A stretch of 64,000 nt of DNA from an uncultured Clostridium sp. (GTDB lineage Bacteria > Bacillota > Clostridia > Oscillospirales > Acutalibacteraceae). The notes below the pieces were generated by a model that ran no database searches, was not told where the DNA came from, and saw only the letters and a list, made by a program, of their open reading frames with translations. The stretch spans positions 1-64,000 of the forward strand of contig CAKUYY010000005.1 of the NCBI GenBank assembly GCA_934717555.1, written 5' to 3'. A program made the translations under genes and the position numbers. Positions 25,059 through 33,868 of the stretch are shown here, piece by piece; positions within the stretch are counted from its first letter, which is position 1, and every line of letters starts with the position of its first letter.

Positions 25059-26291
25059 TTATCTATCTTCCCTCTTACAGCGCAGCCACGCCCCTTTGGC
25101 AATCGGGCGGTTTACCGGCATATAGACCGTCTGGGTGGCGTGCGGCGCGCTTTCAATAGGTTCATGATCTTCATTATAAAGTTCTTCCGCCCGGACAACA
25201 AATGGAATCCCCCCTGGTTCCAATACATCCAGTTCCGCTCCCCGGAAAAATCGGTTTCGCTGGGAAAGCTTCGCCACGCCGTCCTGATAGTCCTCGCATA
25301 CGGCCGCCACCTCATATTGCCGGATATACCCTCCGTTGTGGTAAACCTGTCCCGGCTCGTCACCCAGATAAAAGCCGGTATGGTATTCCCGATGGCTGAT
25401 TTTTTCCACCTCTTCCCGGATCCAGGGAGCGAGCTGCCAATCCTTTCCCTGCCGTAAATAATCGTCCAAGGCATGCCGGTATGCGTTTGTGGTCACCGCC
25501 ACATAATACGCAGATTTGGCTCTCCCCTCAATTTTCAGGCTGGTTACACCCGCTTCCGCTAGTTGTGGAATGTATTCAATCATACACAGGTCCCGGGAAT
25601 TAAAAAAGTATGTCCCGCCGTCGGCCTCCATAATCGGGAAAGCCTGGCCTTCCCGTTTTTCCTCCACCAGCTGATATTTCCAGCGGCACGGCTGGGCGCA
25701 TTCCCCACGGTTAGCGTCCCGCCCGGTCAAATAATTGGAAATCAGGCAGCGTCCGGAAAAGGAAACGCACATGGCGCCGTGTACAAAAGCTTCTATCTCC
25801 AGTTTTGGGTCGGTTTTTTGGCGTATCTCCGCAATCTCCTCCAGGGAAAGTTCTCTGGCCAGGACAACACGGCTGGCCCCCATATTCCAAAAAGCCCGGG
25901 CCGTCTCATAGTTTACCACACCCGCCTGCGTGGAAATGTGGACATCGACCTGCGGCGCCACCCGTTTCGCGATCGATAACGCCCCTAAATCTGTAAGAAT
26001 AAACGCGTCCACCCCCGCTCGGGCGCTTTCTTCCAAAAAACAGGGCAGCCGTTGGATCTCCTGATTGCGCGGCAGGGTATTGCAGGTGAGGTATACGCGG
26101 ACCCCCTTGCTATGGGCCAGCGCCACCGCCTTTTCCAGCGCTTCCCGGTCGAAATTGTCCGGGGAGCTTCTCATTCCAAATTCTTTTCCGGCTAGATAAA
26201 CCGCATGGGCCCCGTAATCCAGGGCTGCTTCCAATCGTTCCCAGTCCCCTGCCGGGGCCAATATTTCCATTGGTGCTGTCTTTGTTTCCAT
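25059..26291 (-). CDS. Peptidase U32-family protein, TrhP-like (tRNA hydroxylation)
   Basis: This 410-residue protein starts METKTAPMEILAPAGDW, the classic U32 N-terminus, and has the cysteine-bearing signature SGRCLISNYLTGRDANRGECAQPC in the middle (positions about 180-205). U32 proteins of this type (YrrN/YrrO, TrhP) are needed for 5-hydroxyuridine in tRNA anticodons. A GAGGAG site fixes the start at 26291; the longer ORF lacks one. It directly follows mltG, as in the Bacillus yrrL-yrrM-yrrN-yrrO cluster, which supports the tRNA role. A protease activity as the name suggests is unlikely. Confidence 0.85.
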   Translation of the reverse strand: METKTAPMEILAPAGDWERLEAALDYGAHAVYLAGKEFGMRSSPDNFDREALEKAVALAHSKGVRVYLTCNTLPRNQEIQRLPCFLEESARAGVDAFILTDLGALSIAKRVAPQVDVHISTQAGVVNYETARAFWNMGASRVVLARELSLEEIAEIRQKTDPKLEIEAFVHGAMCVSFSGRCLISNYLTGRDANRGECAQPCRWKYQLVEEKREGQAFPIMEADGGTYFFNSRDLCMIEYIPQLAEAGVTSLKIEGRAKSAYYVAVTTNAYRHALDDYLRQGKDWQLAPWIREEVEKISHREYHTGFYLGDEPGQVYHNGGYIRQYEVAAVCEDYQDGVAKLSQRNRFFRGAELDVLEPGGIPFVVRAEELYNEDHEPIESAPHATQTVYMPVNRPIAKGAWLRCKREDR

Positions 26292-26344
26292 GATGCTGAC
26301 ACACTCCTCTTGGTTGCTCTCATTTTTCCATCCTTTGGATATAA

Positions 26345-26386
26345 AAAGTTGCTCTGGAGGGGAACTCCCCTGCACAGAGCAACTTT
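26345..26386 (-). terminator. Intrinsic terminator between mltG and the U32 gene
   Basis: AAAGTTGCTCTG pairs with CAGAGCAACTTT around an inner stem GGGGA/TCCCC; the minus strand continues TTTTTATATCC. It may partly separate mltG from the U32 gene. Confidence 0.7.
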
Positions 26387-26411
26387 TACGGTATCTCATA
26401 ACCTGGGCGGT

Positions 26412-27851
26412 TTACGCCAGTCCCAGCGATTTCAGATTCCGCTCATGCTGCGCTTTTGTTTTCGCATATAACGCCACTTGGTTGCCATTTGCATCGGTAC
26501 CATGACAGAAATATAAGTTTTTGGTAGTATCTGGATTCAACACTGCATTGATTGCATCCATACCCGGGTTACAGATGGGGCCAGATGGGAGCCCCTGGTT
26601 GTCATACGTGCTGTAGGCGCTGACAAATCCCTCTGGAACCGTATTCTTTTTATAAGGATAAAATACTGTCGGGTCAGAATCCAGAGTATAAATATCATAC
26701 TCGGCGCCAAATTGCAGACGGTTGAGGAATACGCCGGCTACTTTTTTCATATCTTCCTTGTCCGCCGCTTCCGCCTGTACCATAGAAGCCAAAGTCAACA
26801 GATCTTGTGTGGTCATACCCTTTTCCTGGGCCAGATCCGCAATGCTCATCTGTTCTTCATAACCTTTAACTCTCTCTTTTGTATAAATCTTCTTGTTATA
26901 GTTACTCAACATACGGCTGACAGTATCTACCGGGTCCTCTTCCTCGTAGAATTCATAGGTATCCGGGAAAAGGTACCCTTCCAGTTTGTAATACCTCTGA
27001 TCCTGATTGGTGATTTCCTGGAGGAACTCATAGTCCTCATCAAATTGATCTGAATTACATATCTCTAGAAATTCATCTTTCTTGCAGACATTATTCTCTT
27101 CCAGCTTTTCCGCATATTGCATAATGGTTTCGCCTTCGTAGAAAGTGACAGAGACTGTATCCTTACGATTACTCTGCGTCTGGATATAATTAATAATCGC
27201 CTCATAATCCATATTGGTCTGCATATCAAAAGTGCCTTTGGTAAACGTACGGCTCTGAGCGCTGCGTGTCACTATGGCGTACAGCTTAAAGAAATCCGGC
27301 CGGTCTATCACATGCTTTTCCGTCAGGATCTGCGCGATATCGTCTAAGGAAGACCCCGAAGGAATATCCACGGTAACGGTGGATTCCTGGCGGTTAATTG
27401 CCAACATATCGTTCACGCCTACCAGTATGTACTGTGCCAGCACTACTGATACAAGCATAATCATAATCAGCCAGACAATCTTAAAGAGGCATCCGTTCTT
27501 TTTGGCTTTTTGTTTTTTCCGCTTTTTCTCCGCTTTTTGGGCCTTGCGAAGTTCCTTTTTTTCCTCTTTGCTCAACGGCATTTCCACTGGCTGGGGAGCA
27601 GGGGTACTGTGACTATTCAAATTCATTTCAGGCACAGGTGGAATAGGTGCTGAATGCCCATTTGGAGCTGTTTCCTCCGGTTCTAAATCCTGTTCCTGTA
27701 GATTCAGCTGGAAGTTCTTGATTTTTTCCTGCCGTTTCTGTTCAAAGGATGGAGCAGACTGCCCGGGACGCCCTTGAGGGCGCTGCGGTGGAATCTTTCT
27801 GTTATCAGATGGATTCCCCTCCTGCTCCTTTCGGTTGAGATCCTCATTCAT
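26412..27851 (-). CDS. mltG: Endolytic murein transglycosylase MltG
   Basis: This 479-residue membrane-bound enzyme cleaves nascent glycan strands during elongation. A long Pro/Gln/Lys-rich cytoplasmic tail (1-125) leads to one transmembrane helix (LFKIVWLIMIMLVSVVLAQY), a LysM-like region (VDIPSGSSLDDIAQIL) and the YceG catalytic domain. The catalytic Glu lies in LASMVQAEA, and KNTVPEGFVSAYSTYDNQGLP follows near the end. The start at 27851 has GGAGG at 9 nt; earlier in-frame ATGs abut that site. Its pairing with a U32 gene matches B. subtilis yrrL. Confidence 0.93.
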   Translation of the reverse strand: MNEDLNRKEQEGNPSDNRKIPPQRPQGRPGQSAPSFEQKRQEKIKNFQLNLQEQDLEPEETAPNGHSAPIPPVPEMNLNSHSTPAPQPVEMPLSKEEKKELRKAQKAEKKRKKQKAKKNGCLFKIVWLIMIMLVSVVLAQYILVGVNDMLAINRQESTVTVDIPSGSSLDDIAQILTEKHVIDRPDFFKLYAIVTRSAQSRTFTKGTFDMQTNMDYEAIINYIQTQSNRKDTVSVTFYEGETIMQYAEKLEENNVCKKDEFLEICNSDQFDEDYEFLQEITNQDQRYYKLEGYLFPDTYEFYEEEDPVDTVSRMLSNYNKKIYTKERVKGYEEQMSIADLAQEKGMTTQDLLTLASMVQAEAADKEDMKKVAGVFLNRLQFGAEYDIYTLDSDPTVFYPYKKNTVPEGFVSAYSTYDNQGLPSGPICNPGMDAINAVLNPDTTKNLYFCHGTDANGNQVALYAKTKAQHERNLKSLGLA

Positions 27852-27939
27852 ATCTGTCATCCTCCCGTTTTTTGGACAAGTCAAAAAAGAAAGCCCTTTG
27901 GCTTTTTATACTATACAGAAAAACAGCAGTTTTCCTGTC

Positions 27940-27966
27940 ACCCTTGCCTGCCCTTTGCATATGATA
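27940..27966 (+). promoter_or_regulatory. Sigma-K-like promoter
   Basis: AC at 27940-27941, 16 nt, then CATATGATA at 27958-27966, matching the sigma-K pattern AC-N16/17-CATANNNTA. It lies about 30 nt before the start of the 23-residue Cys-rich peptide. The -35 part is short, so a chance match is possible. Confidence 0.45.
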
Positions 27967-27997
27967 GAACAGATCAAACAAAAGCGAGGTGAATATC

Positions 27998-28069
27998 ATG
28001 TGCGGTTGCGGTAACAACTCTTGTCTTCTTTTGTTATTAGTGATCTGTCTGGTATGCTGCTGTTGCTAA
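27998..28069 (+). CDS. Tiny Cys-rich hydrophobic peptide, 23 aa
   Basis: The ORF encodes MCGCGNNSC, a Leu/Val/Ile stretch and a CCCC end: seven or more cysteines around one hydrophobic segment. Similar short peptides with CGCG starts and hydrophobic cores occur in spore-forming Firmicutes (YjcZ-like), often linked to the spore coat. The ATG follows GCGAGGTG with good spacing, a terminator follows the stop, and a sigma-K-like promoter precedes it, so it forms its own transcription unit on the plus strand between two minus-strand operons. The functional link to sporulation is inference. Confidence 0.7.
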   Translation: MCGCGNNSCLLLLLVICLVCCCC

Positions 28070-28078
28070 CCTTTTCCC

Positions 28079-28104
28079 AAGCCTCCGGATGGAGGCTTTT
28101 TCTT
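28079..28104 (+). terminator. Intrinsic terminator of the 23-aa gene
   Basis: AAGCCTCC and GGAGGCTT enclose GGAT and are followed by TTTTCTTTT. It lies 10 nt after the stop. Confidence 0.85.
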
Positions 28105-28692
28105 TTATGGTGAAGTCCTTCGAATATATTTTTCTGTAATCAGTAAATTGACAGGCTTATCATACCGCCCGTGGGGCAGCTTCCACTGGGTACAACTAGT
28201 ATAGCAGATCCCCACTGTGACCCCGCGGAACTGGGAAAGGAACCGGTCGTAATATCCTTTTCCATACCCCAGCCGGTACCCTTCGGCATCAAAGCTCAAT
28301 CCGGGAACGACACACAAGCCCTCTGTATAATCCGTCACCTTGACACAGCGTTCCGGCACTGGTTCCAGCACGCCAAAGGCTCCCGGTTCCAGATCCTCTT
28401 CTCCCTGGATTAAATAAAATTCCATATCAACAACTCCAGGAACACACCGGGGAACCGCTACTTTTTTATGGTTGGCCCATGCCGCCCTCATAATGGCAAA
28501 GGTATCCACTTCAATATTTTTGGAAACATAGGTGAATACCAGAGAATTTTCTGCGTATTGACGCAGGGATAACACCCGGCTCTGGATCTCCGCATCCATC
28601 GCCTGTTTCCGTTTCGGGTTCATCTCTCTCCGGGTCGCCTTATATTTTGCTCTCAAATGGTTCTTAACCACCCTGATATCTTTTACATACAT
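28105..28692 (-). CDS. 5-formyltetrahydrofolate cyclo-ligase
   Basis: This 195-residue enzyme converts 5-formyl-THF to 5,10-methenyl-THF using ATP. The N-terminal helix KNHLRAKYKATRREM and the C-terminal GLSFDAEGYRLGYGKGYYDRFL (near 145-165) are the family hallmarks. It overlaps the preceding DJ-1 gene by 10 nt, so the two are co-transcribed. One-carbon metabolism fits the nearby folate-dependent ThyX pathway. Length is normal. Confidence 0.92.
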   Translation of the reverse strand: MYVKDIRVVKNHLRAKYKATRREMNPKRKQAMDAEIQSRVLSLRQYAENSLVFTYVSKNIEVDTFAIMRAAWANHKKVAVPRCVPGVVDMEFYLIQGEEDLEPGAFGVLEPVPERCVKVTDYTEGLCVVPGLSFDAEGYRLGYGKGYYDRFLSQFRGVTVGICYTSCTQWKLPHGRYDKPVNLLITEKYIRRTSP

Positions 28693-29222
28693 TGCATCGA
28701 CATCCTAATAGCTTCTGCCGTTTTGGCTCCCTTAAGCTGACTGACCAGTGTCAAACCAAACTCTATCGATACCCCAGGCCCGCGCCCGGTGACGATATTC
28801 CCATCTACACATACCGGCCGGCTGGATACCTTTGCCCCTGTGAGCTGGTTCTCAAAGCCTGGAAAACAAACGGCCTGTTTTCCCTCCAATAAACCCATAT
28901 GCCCCAAAACAGAAGGTGCCGCACAAATAGCGGCTACAAGCAGGTGATTTTCCGCCGCATACCGCACCGCCGCCTGCACAATAGGGGACTTTTCCAGGTT
29001 GAGCGTGCCGGGCATACCTCCCGGCAGCACCACTGCTTCCAGCGGGTCTGTGGACACATCTTTCTCCAGGATATCCGCTTCCACGGTAATCCCATGCGCC
29101 CCTGTCACCTGTTTTCCCCCGATTCCTACGGTACAAACATCCAGTTCCCCACGGCGCAGTACATCGACAGTGGCGAGGGCTTCGATCTCTTCAAAGCCTT
29201 CCGCAAGAAATACATAGATCAT
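28683..29222 (-). CDS. DJ-1/PfpI family protein
   Basis: This 179-residue protein starts MIYVFLAEGFEEIEA, containing the conserved Glu, and has the nucleophile-elbow cysteine in AAICAAPSVLG (Cys100). Members act as glyoxalase III or protein/nucleotide deglycases, or as oxidative-stress chaperones; the exact activity is not evident. The start at 29222 has GGGAG 9 nt upstream; a GTG two codons earlier is less well placed. It overlaps the folate cyclo-ligase gene. Confidence 0.9.
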   Translation of the reverse strand: MIYVFLAEGFEEIEALATVDVLRRGELDVCTVGIGGKQVTGAHGITVEADILEKDVSTDPLEAVVLPGGMPGTLNLEKSPIVQAAVRYAAENHLLVAAICAAPSVLGHMGLLEGKQAVCFPGFENQLTGAKVSSRPVCVDGNIVTGRGPGVSIEFGLTLVSQLKGAKTAEAIRMSMQCM

Positions 29223-29315
29223 TCCCACAAGCTCCCTTTTTCGTCCAAATCCATCCCATCTATGGGATATTCTGTCTTTTCTTAACTTTAATACTACCCG
29301 TATTTACCAAATATG

Positions 29316-30185
29316 TCAATCCAAAGTCAGCCCTAAATAAGGTTTTTTCCCTTGAGGGTTTCCTATGGATAATCCCGGATACAAGGTTTTGCTCATTCCA
29401 AAAGGGACCAAGTTTCCCTCTCCAGGAAATAGTGTATCCTCTGCAGATAAGCGGAAACAGAAGGTTTGTGCGTTCGTATCCTTTAATAAAGCTGTCAGGA
29501 GTTCTTCCTCACACCCGAAACATCTCCACTCTAATATTTCGGCCAGATCTTTCTCTTGCCGATAGAGCGCATATCCGCTGTCAGTGCGGACAAGCCGCCC
29601 GCCGTATAGGCGGTTGATATTAATGGCATATTCTACCATTTTTTCTTCCCACTGGATGCCTGTCTCTTTGGACATGCTGGCCTCCCGGATGTCCCATAAA
29701 GGGGTTGGGGAAATACTTGCAGGCGTCCTTTTTTTCCGGTTTGTCAAATTTTCCAGCTCTTTTCGCCCTTTGTCCACCATACGGGTATAAAAAACCGTCT
29801 CATATCCATATTGGGCATAAAATGGATAGAGGGAAGCATTTGCCGGAAGAAGGCAGGAAACCTGCGCCCCTCTTTTCCTCGCCGCAGTGGAGTCTGCAAA
29901 AGCAAGCACGTGTCCCATCCATCCTCGTCCGCGGAAGGCCGGAGCCGTGGCTGCTCCATAAATGTACTGCGCCGGATATCGTCTCCCCTCCTCCTGCCAC
30001 ACACCAGGCAAAAGATAAAGGGCCGCCACCAATTTTCCCCGGTCCCAGGCCGCCACGCAGTTGCCGGGAAGCAACCAGTTTGACAGAAAAAAATCCACCG
30101 CTTCCGGGGTATCCTCAAAACTCTCTAGCCACAGGTATCTGAGCGCCTCCCGGTCTTTCTGGCCGGCAAAGCCAATATGCTCCAC
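29316..30185 (-). CDS. GNAT-family acetyltransferase (two-domain, Eis-like size)
   Basis: This 289-residue protein has an N-terminal GNAT fold with acetyl-CoA motif A in APAFRGRGWMGHVLAFA (near 87-103) and a C-terminal extension with a second, weaker domain. The GTG start at 30185 has GGAGG 7 nt upstream and lies 2 nt after the DUF2156 stop. It is probably the last gene of the thyX-tmk-DUF2156-GNAT operon. The acceptor substrate cannot be read from the sequence. Confidence 0.85.
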   Translation of the reverse strand: MEHIGFAGQKDREALRYLWLESFEDTPEAVDFFLSNWLLPGNCVAAWDRGKLVAALYLLPGVWQEEGRRYPAQYIYGAATAPAFRGRGWMGHVLAFADSTAARKRGAQVSCLLPANASLYPFYAQYGYETVFYTRMVDKGRKELENLTNRKKRTPASISPTPLWDIREASMSKETGIQWEEKMVEYAININRLYGGRLVRTDSGYALYRQEKDLAEILEWRCFGCEEELLTALLKDTNAQTFCFRLSAEDTLFPGEGNLVPFGMSKTLYPGLSIGNPQGKKPYLGLTLD

Positions 30186-30187
30186 CG

Positions 30188-31066
30188 CTATTCCTCCCAA
30201 CGGGCGGTAAACCGCTCCAGCAGAATAGCGGGATAATAGGAAAGCTTCGCCTTGCGCAGACCTTCCAGCCCCATATCCTCTTCCCGGTTGATATACGGAT
30301 AGCCGGATAGCCTTTGAGTCGCAAATTCCCGATTGATCATGGTATAAGATCCGGCGTAACTGGACAAAGCCTTCTCAAAGTGCACCACATAAACCTGATC
30401 ATGAATGGCCTCCCCCATGGTAAAAGCCACCGGTTTTTCTTCCACCCGGATCAATCCGCCGGTAAAGCCAAGGTCCTGAAAATGGACAAAGGATTCCCGA
30501 AGGGCACATGCTTCCTTGTCCAAACCGTTTTCTTCGCTGCATCCATTTTGCACGCACCATTCCTTCGCCAAGGCTTGGCATTCCTCCATATTGGCGTCTG
30601 TCAAATCCTCATAGCTCCAGGAATATTGGCGCTGAAATTTTGAAATATGGTTTCGTTTGCCGTGGTACTTTTTGCCGGACAGATGAATGAGATCTTCTGA
30701 ACGGTACAGGTAATCTGCGGAATCCCTGTCTTCTTCAAAGGTAAATTTTCCTGGGAACAAATCTATGAGTTTTTCTTTCGCATCCTGGGTAACCCCCGTC
30801 AATACAAATGGAATTCCCCGTTCTTTGGCGTCTTTGCGGAGCTCTTCTATGGCCTGGGTAAAATTCCCTTCCCCAAGCGGAACGCCATACCGGTCTCCAT
30901 ACCGCCGCATCACAAAAGTTCCATACTGGCTCAGTTGGGTCCGATAAGCCTTTCTCCATACAAACATCGTACCAAAAGCGCCGTCCGATCCCAGATAGCC
31001 TGTCTTTTGCAGGATAGGCGCAGCCCAGGACTGGTCATCCAAAACGGGACTGTGAAAATCTAACAT
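30188..31066 (-). CDS. DUF2156-family protein (phosphatidylglycerol lysyltransferase C-domain-like)
   Basis: This 292-residue soluble protein has a tandem GNAT-like fold. The signature YLYRSEDLIHLSGKKYHGKRN (near 125-145) is typical of DUF2156, the domain that in MprF moves an aminoacyl group from tRNA to lipid. No membrane part is present here, so a soluble aminoacyl or acyl transferase is more likely. The start chosen is the third ATG of the ORF; upstream ATGs lie inside the tmk coding region and lack good sites. It overlaps tmk slightly. Confidence 0.82.
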   Translation of the reverse strand: MLDFHSPVLDDQSWAAPILQKTGYLGSDGAFGTMFVWRKAYRTQLSQYGTFVMRRYGDRYGVPLGEGNFTQAIEELRKDAKERGIPFVLTGVTQDAKEKLIDLFPGKFTFEEDRDSADYLYRSEDLIHLSGKKYHGKRNHISKFQRQYSWSYEDLTDANMEECQALAKEWCVQNGCSEENGLDKEACALRESFVHFQDLGFTGGLIRVEEKPVAFTMGEAIHDQVYVVHFEKALSSYAGSYTMINREFATQRLSGYPYINREEDMGLEGLRKAKLSYYPAILLERFTARWEE

Positions 31067-31740
31067 CCGTCTTTCCAAACTCCCTTCCATACGTCGCATA
31101 TATCATGATGAATCTCCTCTATCGTCCGGGGTATCCCATCTTTTGCACAGGCAATGACATGCCATCTCAAGCGCTTGGCGGAATACAATGCCGCTTCCCT
31201 GCACTGGCGCAAAAATTCCACATTGCTCTCATGCAGGTCTTTTTTACTCTCATCCCCCTGATACCGCTTGCTCATCAGTTTTTGAGAAATCTCCGTGGGC
31301 ATATCCAGATATAAAACGCAGTCCGGCCTGGGAAGCCCCAATTTCCCATATTCATAGTCTTGCAGCCAATCGAGATAATTATTCCAATCTTCCCGGCCGC
31401 TTTTTACCATTTGATAAATGGCGTTGGATGTGGTATAGCGGTCTGCCAGAAACAGCCCCCCCCGCTCGTAATCCTCTTTCCAGAATTTCAGGTAGCTTGC
31501 GTACCGGTCCACCGCATAAAAGGAGGAAGCGGCATAAGCATTGACTGCGGAAGGATCCCCGCCAAACTCTCCGGAAAGATACATCTTGACCAACGCAGAG
31601 GAAGGCTGCCGGTAATCCGGAAAAGAAAGCCTTTTTACCTGCCGGCCCTGGGATAACAGCGTTTCAAACAGCAACCCGGTCTGCGTAGCCTTCCCGCTGC
31701 CGTCCAAGCCCTCTATGACCACAAGTTTTCCTTTGCTCAT
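31060..31740 (-). CDS. tmk: Thymidylate kinase-like deoxynucleoside monophosphate kinase
   Basis: This 226-residue enzyme should phosphorylate dTMP to dTDP. The P-loop is GLDGSGKAT at 11-19, with Ala where Ser/Thr usually follows the Lys; the DR(Y) motif is [12 protein letters not shown] near 99. It directly follows thyX (ATGA overlap), so dTMP made by ThyX is passed to Tmk in the same operon. The length is a little above the typical 205-215. The P-loop variant appears in other clostridial relatives as far as I remember, so activity is still likely. Confidence 0.85.
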   Translation of the reverse strand: MSKGKLVVIEGLDGSGKATQTGLLFETLLSQGRQVKRLSFPDYRQPSSALVKMYLSGEFGGDPSAVNAYAASSFYAVDRYASYLKFWKEDYERGGLFLADRYTTSNAIYQMVKSGREDWNNYLDWLQDYEYGKLGLPRPDCVLYLDMPTEISQKLMSKRYQGDESKKDLHESNVEFLRQCREAALYSAKRLRWHVIACAKDGIPRTIEEIHHDICDVWKGVWKDGC

Positions 31741-32513
31741 TGTACGCTCTCCTTCATTCCCGTAAATTTGGCGCGTACTTCCTTCTGCTTGCCGCAGCTC
31801 ATCTTGCCCTCTGAGCAGGCGCCGCGCAGGCAGGCGGGGCCTGCGTTCTTAAATAGGTTAGGAGCCACTTCCAATACCAAACGGAGCATTTCTGTCGCCA
31901 ATTCCCGGATCTCCCACTGCGCCCGGTTGCAACAACGGTGGGTAAAGAAATTCATGAGGCTCCTGGCATTCATGGTGCAAACCATTTTAGTGGCACAGGC
32001 GTTGGGCAGGACAAAACGGGCGTCTTCAATGGCCTTTTTAGAGGCCAGTCGACGGGCTTCTTTTTCCGGTTTCCCCTGGGCCAAAAACTCCGGGATATGC
32101 CTTTCTGTGAGGATCTCCGTTAATCTGTCATAATGGCGCTGGTCCTCCTCCATAGCGCGCAAAAACTCCTCCTTGGCCTCGGGCATCGCTTCGATCTCAG
32201 GAGGAAGGACAAATTCAAACATGCTTTCCTTCACATATCTCTGGCTCTGAACGCTATAGGAAGCCAAACGGTGCCGGGTAATCTGCGCCAACAAGGAACG
32301 GGAAACCCCTTCTATCCCAAACGTAAAGCTGGCGTGCTCAATGGGGCTTTCATGGCCAATTTCCGCCAGCATATCCACAAACGCCGCCGTCTTTTCCTCT
32401 GTCAGCCCCTCCTGGATCTCTTCAATAGACACAGGGGAATAGCACAATTTAGCCGCGGAAGCCACCGTTTTTTCCGGCTGGGGCGTATACGAAATCAAGG
32501 TTACTTTTGCCAT
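31737..32513 (-). CDS. thyX: FAD-dependent thymidylate synthase
   Basis: This 258-residue flavoenzyme makes dTMP from dUMP with methylene-THF and reduced FAD. The ThyX signature [14 protein letters not shown] lies at about 80-93, preceded by [10 protein letters not shown]. The start at 32513 follows GGAG by 9 nt; six codons upstream in frame are not needed. No thyA is in the window. The C-terminal CxxG...C-rich end ([17 protein letters not shown]) is an extra, often seen in clostridial ThyX. Confidence 0.94.
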   Translation of the reverse strand: MAKVTLISYTPQPEKTVASAAKLCYSPVSIEEIQEGLTEEKTAAFVDMLAEIGHESPIEHASFTFGIEGVSRSLLAQITRHRLASYSVQSQRYVKESMFEFVLPPEIEAMPEAKEEFLRAMEEDQRHYDRLTEILTERHIPEFLAQGKPEKEARRLASKKAIEDARFVLPNACATKMVCTMNARSLMNFFTHRCCNRAQWEIRELATEMLRLVLEVAPNLFKNAGPACLRGACSEGKMSCGKQKEVRAKFTGMKESVQ

Positions 32514-32707
32514 TTTCCTATCTCCTTTCAAAAAGCCTTATCCATATCATTGCATGAAACGGCCTTCTGATACTATTTCTAATTTCTCTGTCGCTGGAAG
32601 TTCTTGTTATTATAGCAGATCTCCCCTGTTTCTTCAACTAACCCCCTCGTTGTGTAACCAGCGCCCTTTTATGGCTATTCTCTTCTACTATTTTTCCAGC
32701 ACAGTAA

Positions 32708-32737
32708 AAAGCCTGGGGGATATATCCCCCAGGCTTT
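32708..32737 (-). terminator. Intrinsic terminator of the Cys-rich gene
   Basis: AAAGCCTGGGGGA and TCCCCCAGGCTTT pair around TATA, followed by TTTTTAC on the minus strand, 20 nt after the stop at 32757. Confidence 0.85.
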
Positions 32738-32756
32738 CCTATTTTCTATATCCCTA

Positions 32757-33590
32757 TTATGATCTAGGTTTGCAACAGCAGCAGCCGTGGTCCTCTCCGC
32801 AGAGATCCGTGACCTTAGGCGGGAAAAACTCATTGGTTGGGAAATCGATGCGGCTGAACAGCTCACAGGGATTATCCGATGTGGTCACGCACTCTTTATC
32901 CGGAATGCAGAAATCATAAGCCGGAATCAGCATCTGGACATTGCGCTGAATCTGTACAATGGTGAAAATACCAATGGTGGCATAAACCACTTTACAAGTG
33001 TTCTTTGTGCAGAAGTTTCCGCCATACTGTTTGCAGATACACTCAGGAATCCGGCAGCAACAATCACAGCAGTCCCGATATTCACACAGCTTCGCGGACA
33101 ATCCAATGGGATCGGCAATCTGTACAGTGGCTTTGGGCAGGTTTTTGACCGGAGCGTTTTGGCTGTCCATATGTTCCGGGGCGTAATCGGAACTAAAGAC
33201 TTTTACATTGCCTTCGCTGCCATATAATACAACACGTTTATTAAATATGGATAACCCGCACACTGTAACCGGCGGCGCCGCTGGGGCTTGGAAAACGTCT
33301 AAGCATACATTGAAGAAAAAGGTCATATCCACCGAATAGAATCCCTTTTGGAAGGGGACCGGCTCCAGATCTACATAGGCCATGATGACGTCTACGTTGC
33401 GCATCCGTACATTGCTGGCTTGGTCGATGATACTTTGGCCACATTCTGTGAAATATACCCTGAGATCTTCCAGACAGTCCTTGTCACCGCATGAATCATA
33501 GATACGCTGGGCATCGATACAGACGGCTTCTTTAAAGTTTCCTGAACAATCGGCTTCATTGGGATTGATATTGCCATAGTTATCCGCCAT
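32757..33590 (-). CDS. Cys-rich protein, possible spore-surface component
   Basis: This 277-residue protein contains about 25 cysteines, clustered as RDCCDCCC near 170 and CCCC near the C-terminus. Family function is not known to me. The middle has beta-rich repeats (VDLEPVPF, VDMTFFFNV) that recall clostridial spore coat/exosporium morphogenetic proteins, but no named domain is clear. There is no signal peptide. It has a strong AGGAGG site, its own terminator and no neighbour in the same operon. Sporulation is suggested by composition and by the spore genes elsewhere in the window, not by direct evidence. Confidence 0.7.
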   Translation of the reverse strand: MADNYGNINPNEADCSGNFKEAVCIDAQRIYDSCGDKDCLEDLRVYFTECGQSIIDQASNVRMRNVDVIMAYVDLEPVPFQKGFYSVDMTFFFNVCLDVFQAPAAPPVTVCGLSIFNKRVVLYGSEGNVKVFSSDYAPEHMDSQNAPVKNLPKATVQIADPIGLSAKLCEYRDCCDCCCRIPECICKQYGGNFCTKNTCKVVYATIGIFTIVQIQRNVQMLIPAYDFCIPDKECVTTSDNPCELFSRIDFPTNEFFPPKVTDLCGEDHGCCCCKPRS

Positions 33591-33758
33591 AAAAATTCCT
33601 CCTAACAGGTATGATTACCTTTGTTTTCTATATCATCTTATGGGATTAGATAAAATGTGTTCCTTTTGTTTTCCAAAATAAAAAGTTGGAAAAGCCTCTG
33701 TTTTTGATCATAGAAGTAGGAGTGAAATTTTTCATAGCAGTGGGATCCCTTATGAAGA

Positions 33759-33797
33759 AAGCAGGGGCTTTCCGGAACAAACCGTTAGCCCCTGCTT
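33759..33797 (-). terminator. Intrinsic terminator of rqcH
   Basis: AAGCAGGGGCT pairs with AGCCCCTGCTT across 17 nt; the minus strand continues TTCTTC. It lies about 70 nt after the rqcH stop. Confidence 0.65.
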
Positions 33798-33868
33798 GAA
33801 TTTCTGTGAAACTTTTATGGTAAAATCAAATAGAAAACGTGAATACAATACACACTTAGATCTCTCTA

